Assembly (NCBI GenBank): GCA_002483365.1
Contig: DLHT01000009.1
Span: 1-16,815 of the forward strand
Direction of reading: 5' to 3'
From: Cellvibrio sp. UBA7661
GTDB taxonomy: Bacteria; Pseudomonadota; Gammaproteobacteria; Pseudomonadales; Cellvibrionaceae
DNA length: 16,815 bases
Part shown: piece after piece, positions 13,532 through 16,815 of the stretch
How the letters are laid out: the number at the start of each line of letters is the position of its first letter
Numbering within the stretch: the first letter of the stretch is position 1
Made by a program: the position numbers and the translations under genes
The notes under the pieces: generated by a model
What the model was told of the DNA's origin: nothing
What the model saw: only the letters and a program-made list of their open reading frames with translations
The model's database searches: none

Positions 13532-13554
13532 GCTTACACCGATTTATTATTTTC

Positions 13555-14382
13555 TTATTGCCTAATCAATCTTATATCGAAAGGCTTTTCACTCTCACTC
13601 GATGAACGAAATGGATTGATATCCAATCCACCACGCCGGGTATAACGCGCATAAACACTTAACGCTTGAGGTTTGCACTCACGCAAAATATCGCAAAAAA
13701 TCCGCTCTACGCAATGCTCATGAAAATCCTGATGCTCTCTGAAAGAAATAATATAGCGAAGCAAATTATCATGCAGTATTTGATTTCCCTTGTAGGCGAT
13801 AAAAACACTTGCCCAGTCAGGCTGTCCGGTTACCGGACAATTAGTTTTCAATAAATGACTGACTAACATCTCTTCGACAAATGCTGATCCGGTTTTTAAT
13901 AACTCAGGCGAAGGATGATAAGTATCAACAGAAACATCTAACGCATCCAACTCAATGGCTGTCGGCCGAGCAATAGACTCCAAATAATTGCCGTCTTTAT
14001 GCCTATGCGTGACGGGGAATAATTGCACCTTGACAGCAGCCTTAGCTACTGCAGACAAATCCCGCTCAAGCACTCCCTGAACATCTTTCTCACTTTCAAA
14101 GCAACTTTGATTCAAGGAATTTAAATATAACTTGAATGATTTGGATTCGATAATGTATTCGCTATCACATGGAATCCTGAACTCAGCAACAGCTACTTGA
14201 GGCTTACCGGAAAGATTCAACCAGGACAGCTCATACCCTGTCCAAATATCGACGCCATAAAATGGCAAAACATCAGCGATAAACAAGTGCTTACGCGATT
14301 CAGTTCTCGCAATTGGAAACAGTAATTGGGGGGCGTATTCAGAAACGTATTCTGTCTGCTGCCCAAGAGGGTTATGGCTCAT
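13555..14382 (-). CDS. queF: NADPH-dependent 7-cyano-7-deazaguanine reductase QueF
   Basis: The 275-residue protein is the long (type II, E. coli-like) form of QueF, which reduces preQ0 to preQ1 in queuosine synthesis for tRNA modification. Marks are DIWTGYELSWLN (45-56), the QueF motif ESKSFKLYLNS (79-89), catalytic Cys182 in LKTNCPVTGQPDW with Asp189, and FREHQDFHE (214-222). The offset to E. coli Cys190 is constant, which supports ATG 14382; the longer frame from a TTG at 14400 would overlap the permease gene. It is the last gene of a yadG-yadH-queF block, probably one operon, though no metabolic link between exporter and queuosine is evident. Confidence 0.95.
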   Translation of the reverse strand: MSHNPLGQQTEYVSEYAPQLLFPIARTESRKHLFIADVLPFYGVDIWTGYELSWLNLSGKPQVAVAEFRIPCDSEYIIESKSFKLYLNSLNQSCFESEKDVQGVLERDLSAVAKAAVKVQLFPVTHRHKDGNYLESIARPTAIELDALDVSVDTYHPSPELLKTGSAFVEEMLVSHLLKTNCPVTGQPDWASVFIAYKGNQILHDNLLRYIISFREHQDFHEHCVERIFCDILRECKPQALSVYARYTRRGGLDINPFRSSSESEKPFDIRLIRQ

Positions 14383-14396
14383 ATGGATTACCGATA

Positions 14397-15170
14397 TCAA
14401 GCACGCAACCGCTTACCTGTTTTTAGAAGGTGCATAGCGATAGCAAAAAGGATTACAACAAACAATGTCAGGCCAATCAGCGCCATACTGATATGCACAT
14501 CACTAATACCCAACATACCATAACGAAACGCATTGACCATATGCAAAATTGGATTAAGTATCGATACTTGCTGCCAAAACTCCGGCAACAAATTGATCGA
14601 ATAAAAAACACCACCGAAATACGTTAACGGAGTCAATATAAAAGTAGGGATAATTGAAACATCGTCAAATGTATTTGCATATATTGCATTAATAAATCCG
14701 GCAAGAGAAAACAATACGGAAGTCATAAACACAATAAATAATGTAGTAAACCAATGATAAATATGCAGGTTAGTAAAAAATAACGACATGCCAGTTACAA
14801 TCAATCCAACCGCCATACCGCGTGCAACACCACCCATTACATAGCCCAGTAAAATAATATAATTGGGCGTAGGCGATACCAGCAACTCTTCAATACTGCG
14901 CTGAAACTTTGCACTAAAAAATGAAGACGATACATTGGCGTAAGCATTGGTGATCACTGCCATCATGATCAACCCGGGAGCAACAAACTCTATGTAGCTA
15001 AATCCTCCCATCTCCCCTATACGATTGCCGATTAACTTACCGAAAATAACAAAATACAAAATCATCGTAATTGCCGGCGGCAATAACGTTTGAATCCAAA
15101 TACGAGTAAAACGCTTTATCTCTTTACGCAAAATAGTTAGGAATGCAATCCACTGCTCACTGACGGTCAT
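14397..15170 (-). CDS. yadH: ABC-2 type transporter permease (YadH-like)
   Basis: The 257-residue membrane protein has six predicted spans and the ABC2_membrane layout, with the conserved segment SIEELLVSPTPNYIILLGYV between spans 2 and 3, and PLTYFGGVFYSI and ILHMVNAFRYG near the end. Size and motifs match E. coli YadH (256 residues). It forms the channel for the ATPase encoded upstream, and the genes overlap by four bases (ATGA). GAGGTG precedes its start. The exported substrate is not known. Confidence 0.92.
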   Translation of the reverse strand: MTVSEQWIAFLTILRKEIKRFTRIWIQTLLPPAITMILYFVIFGKLIGNRIGEMGGFSYIEFVAPGLIMMAVITNAYANVSSSFFSAKFQRSIEELLVSPTPNYIILLGYVMGGVARGMAVGLIVTGMSLFFTNLHIYHWFTTLFIVFMTSVLFSLAGFINAIYANTFDDVSIIPTFILTPLTYFGGVFYSINLLPEFWQQVSILNPILHMVNAFRYGMLGISDVHISMALIGLTLFVVILFAIAMHLLKTGKRLRA

Positions 15171-16099
15171 GATTGCACCTCATTTTTATTAGCACCCACC
15201 ATAGCCACAAACATCTCTTCAAGCCGGTTGGCCTTGTTACGCATACTCACAATCTCGATCTGCTGTTCAGTCAATTGGGAAAACACTGCATTTAATGATT
15301 GTCCTTTTTCAACTTCCAGCTCAAAGGAATGGCTATCAATCGGTGTAATTTGATATCCATTCAAATGCGGAAAGGATTGCAGGCTACCCTTCATATCAAA
15401 AATAAAAGTTTCTTTGTTCAGCTGCTGCAACAAATTTTTAATGCTGGTGTTTTGCACAAGAGTTCCACGATCAATAATCGCAACATTACGGCAGAGGCTT
15501 TCCGCTTCTTCAAGATAGTGGGTTGTTAAAATAATAGTGGTTCCAGCTGCATTAATTTCGCGCAAAAAATCCCACATAGAACGGCGCAACTCAATATCAA
15601 CACCTGCCGTCGGCTCATCAAGAATTAATAATTGCGGCTCATGAACCAACGCGCGCGCAATCATCAAACGCCGCTTCATACCACCTGACAGCATACGAGC
15701 AGGAGTGTGGCGCTTATCCCACAAGCTCAACTGCTTTAAATATTTTTCTGTTTGCATCAATGCCTGACTGCGAGACAGACCGTAATAACCAGCCTGTTGC
15801 ATTACGATGTCCTCCACCTTTTCAAACATACTAAAGTTAAATTCTTGTGGAACTACACCTAAATGCTTTTTGGCTGCTGAAAAGTCAGTATCGATATTTT
15901 TACCAAATACCTCGACAGTTCCGGACGTTTTGCGCACCAGAGAACTAATAATGCCAATTGTGGTTGATTTGCCAGCCCCATTAGGGCCGAGAACAGCAAA
16001 AAAATCACCCGGCATCACATCCAATGAAATACCTTTTAGGGCTTCGAACTTTTCGTTGTAAACTTTACGCAAGTCTTTAAGTGAAAGAGCTGGAGTCAT
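15167..16099 (-). CDS. yadG: ABC transporter ATP-binding protein (YadG-like)
   Basis: The 310-residue ATPase has Walker A GPNGAGKST at 38-46, a Q-loop in GVVPQEFNFS, signature MLSGGMKRR, Walker B LLILDEPTAGVD and the H-loop ILTTHYLEEAE. A C-terminal part of about 80 residues is typical of drug- and polysaccharide-type exporters of the YadG group (308 residues in E. coli). GAGGGG lies before the ATG. It starts 56 bp from the divergent small conserved gene, so both promoters share that short gap. Confidence 0.93.
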   Translation of the reverse strand: MTPALSLKDLRKVYNEKFEALKGISLDVMPGDFFAVLGPNGAGKSTTIGIISSLVRKTSGTVEVFGKNIDTDFSAAKKHLGVVPQEFNFSMFEKVEDIVMQQAGYYGLSRSQALMQTEKYLKQLSLWDKRHTPARMLSGGMKRRLMIARALVHEPQLLILDEPTAGVDIELRRSMWDFLREINAAGTTIILTTHYLEEAESLCRNVAIIDRGTLVQNTSIKNLLQQLNKETFIFDMKGSLQSFPHLNGYQITPIDSHSFELEVEKGQSLNAVFSQLTEQQIEIVSMRNKANRLEEMFVAMVGANKNEVQS

Positions 16100-16155
16100 A
16101 ACCCCTCGCAGAAATAGATGAAGACTGAAAACTTACCACCAAATCAGGGCACATT

Positions 16156-16578
16156 ATGTCAATTTCAAGTTTTGAACCCACTAATTACGAGCAAGAGTAT
16201 TACATATACCACCTGGAACTACTTAGCGCGTTTTGTAGGCAACTTGAACAACTCCCCCCATTTAATAACGAGTACCGCAGCGAAGATGATGCAGAATTTC
16301 TCGCGGCATTAACGCAATTACAGCAACAACATCAAGATCAGAATTTTTTGGAATATGGACAAATGCTTCTGTGTCGCATTGTCAGCAGCTACCCGCATCT
16401 TATGCCGCTACTTTATCGCGATTTGCTGTGGTTTTTTGGTGGAGACTGCTTGCACTTTATGCCCGATAATGAAATCACTATTTTCCAACAGTTGGATGAG
16501 CAGCGGGAAGCCGCAAAAGCACAAAACATCTCTTTTAGTTACAAAGAAGCGCGAGCAAAACTGATGGGAATGCACTAG
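16156..16578 (+). CDS. Conserved small protein, unknown function
   Basis: The 140-residue cytosolic protein is not assigned to a named family. The most distinctive part is a Trp- and Gly-rich motif at about 87-103 (LLYRDLLWFFGGDCLHF) followed by MPDNEITIFQQLDE. I recall similar short proteins as frequent, uncharacterised members of Pseudomonas-like genomes, but no function. The N-terminus is acidic and helical. ATG 16156 has AGGG eight bases before it. It is divergent from yadG and probably a single gene. Confidence 0.75.
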   Translation: MSISSFEPTNYEQEYYIYHLELLSAFCRQLEQLPPFNNEYRSEDDAEFLAALTQLQQQHQDQNFLEYGQMLLCRIVSSYPHLMPLLYRDLLWFFGGDCLHFMPDNEITIFQQLDEQREAAKAQNISFSYKEARAKLMGMH

Positions 16579-16682
16579 TGCATGAAATAGGACAAGGACT
16601 AGCTTGCCTAACCTAAACAAAGGGGGGCAAAAATTGAGAATACAAATTAAAAAATGGCAATACAAAACGTATTATGTGAGAT

Positions 16683-16758
<76 letters not shown>

Positions 16759-16764
16759 TAAATG

Positions 16765-16815
16765 TGGCGTCCCCTAGGGGACTCGAACCCCTGTTACCGC
16801 CGTGAAAGGGCGGTG
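16765..16815 (-). tRNA. tRNA-Glu(TTC), 5' part beyond window
   Basis: The visible 3' two thirds shows anticodon stem CCGCC/GGCGG with loop CTTTCAC (anticodon TTC), the T-arm GGGGTTCGAGTCCCC, acceptor strand GGGGAC, discriminator G and CCA at 16765-16767. It lies six bases upstream of tRNA-Gly, so both come from one transcript. Confidence 0.95.

Noticed and set aside
16640..16673. Possible terminator downstream of tRNA-Gly (minus strand AATAC-GTTTT-GTATT, then a T-run)
   Set aside because: The stem has only five AT-rich pairs and the T-run begins several bases later, so it cannot be called with confidence.

Overview
The window looks like a chromosomal segment of a gammaproteobacterium, probably of the Cellvibrio type. 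That assignment rests on moderate GC content, serine-rich linkers, a type II QueF, a YadGH-type ABC exporter and tRNAs with encoded CCA ends. It is an inference from gene content; no rRNA or housekeeping marker is present to prove it.

Positions 1 to about 9570 are an integrated filamentous phage (inovirus) and its cargo. The left part reads on the minus strand: an XRE-type repressor (1916-2191), a small secreted protein (1480-1875) and an AT-rich gene for a PIN-like nuclease (1438 to beyond base 1). A divergent operator region with 14-bp iterated half-sites (2203-2295) separates this block from the rightward phage genes. These are a small HTH_17/AlpA-like protein, two unknown proteins, a candidate ssDNA-binding protein, a small membrane coat-like protein and a 44-residue major coat protein without a leader peptide. 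A strong terminator follows, then a 26-residue hydrophobic peptide, a pIII/TspB-like adhesin, a pVI-like DUF2523 protein and the Zot/pI assembly ATPase. After a 150-bp intergenic region with a perfect 15-bp hairpin (possible origin or packaging signal) come a Rep_trans-type replication initiator and a tyrosine integrase joined by a TAATG stop/start. The integrase ends close to the 3' end of tRNA-Arg(ACG), the probable attachment site. The other att site is not in the window.

Right of the phage is ordinary chromosome. It holds tRNA-Arg and tRNA-Ser(GGA), each with a recognisable sigma-70 promoter and GC-rich discriminator, and a YdjA-type nitroreductase. Next are a membrane-anchored coiled-coil protein preceded by a possible leader peptide, a membrane class III adenylate cyclase and, in convergent orientation, yadG-yadH-queF. 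A conserved small protein and the 3' part of a tRNA cluster (Gly-GCC, then Glu-TTC cut by the window edge) close the window.

The phage genes together make replication (Rep, ssDNA-binding protein), virion shell and tips (major coat, small hydrophobic protein, pIII, pVI), extrusion (Zot) and lysogeny (integrase, repressor, HTH_17 protein). The minus-strand pair of secreted protein and PIN-like nuclease is not part of any known inovirus core. It is the best candidate here for an undescribed accessory system, such as host-protective or superinfection-excluding cargo.
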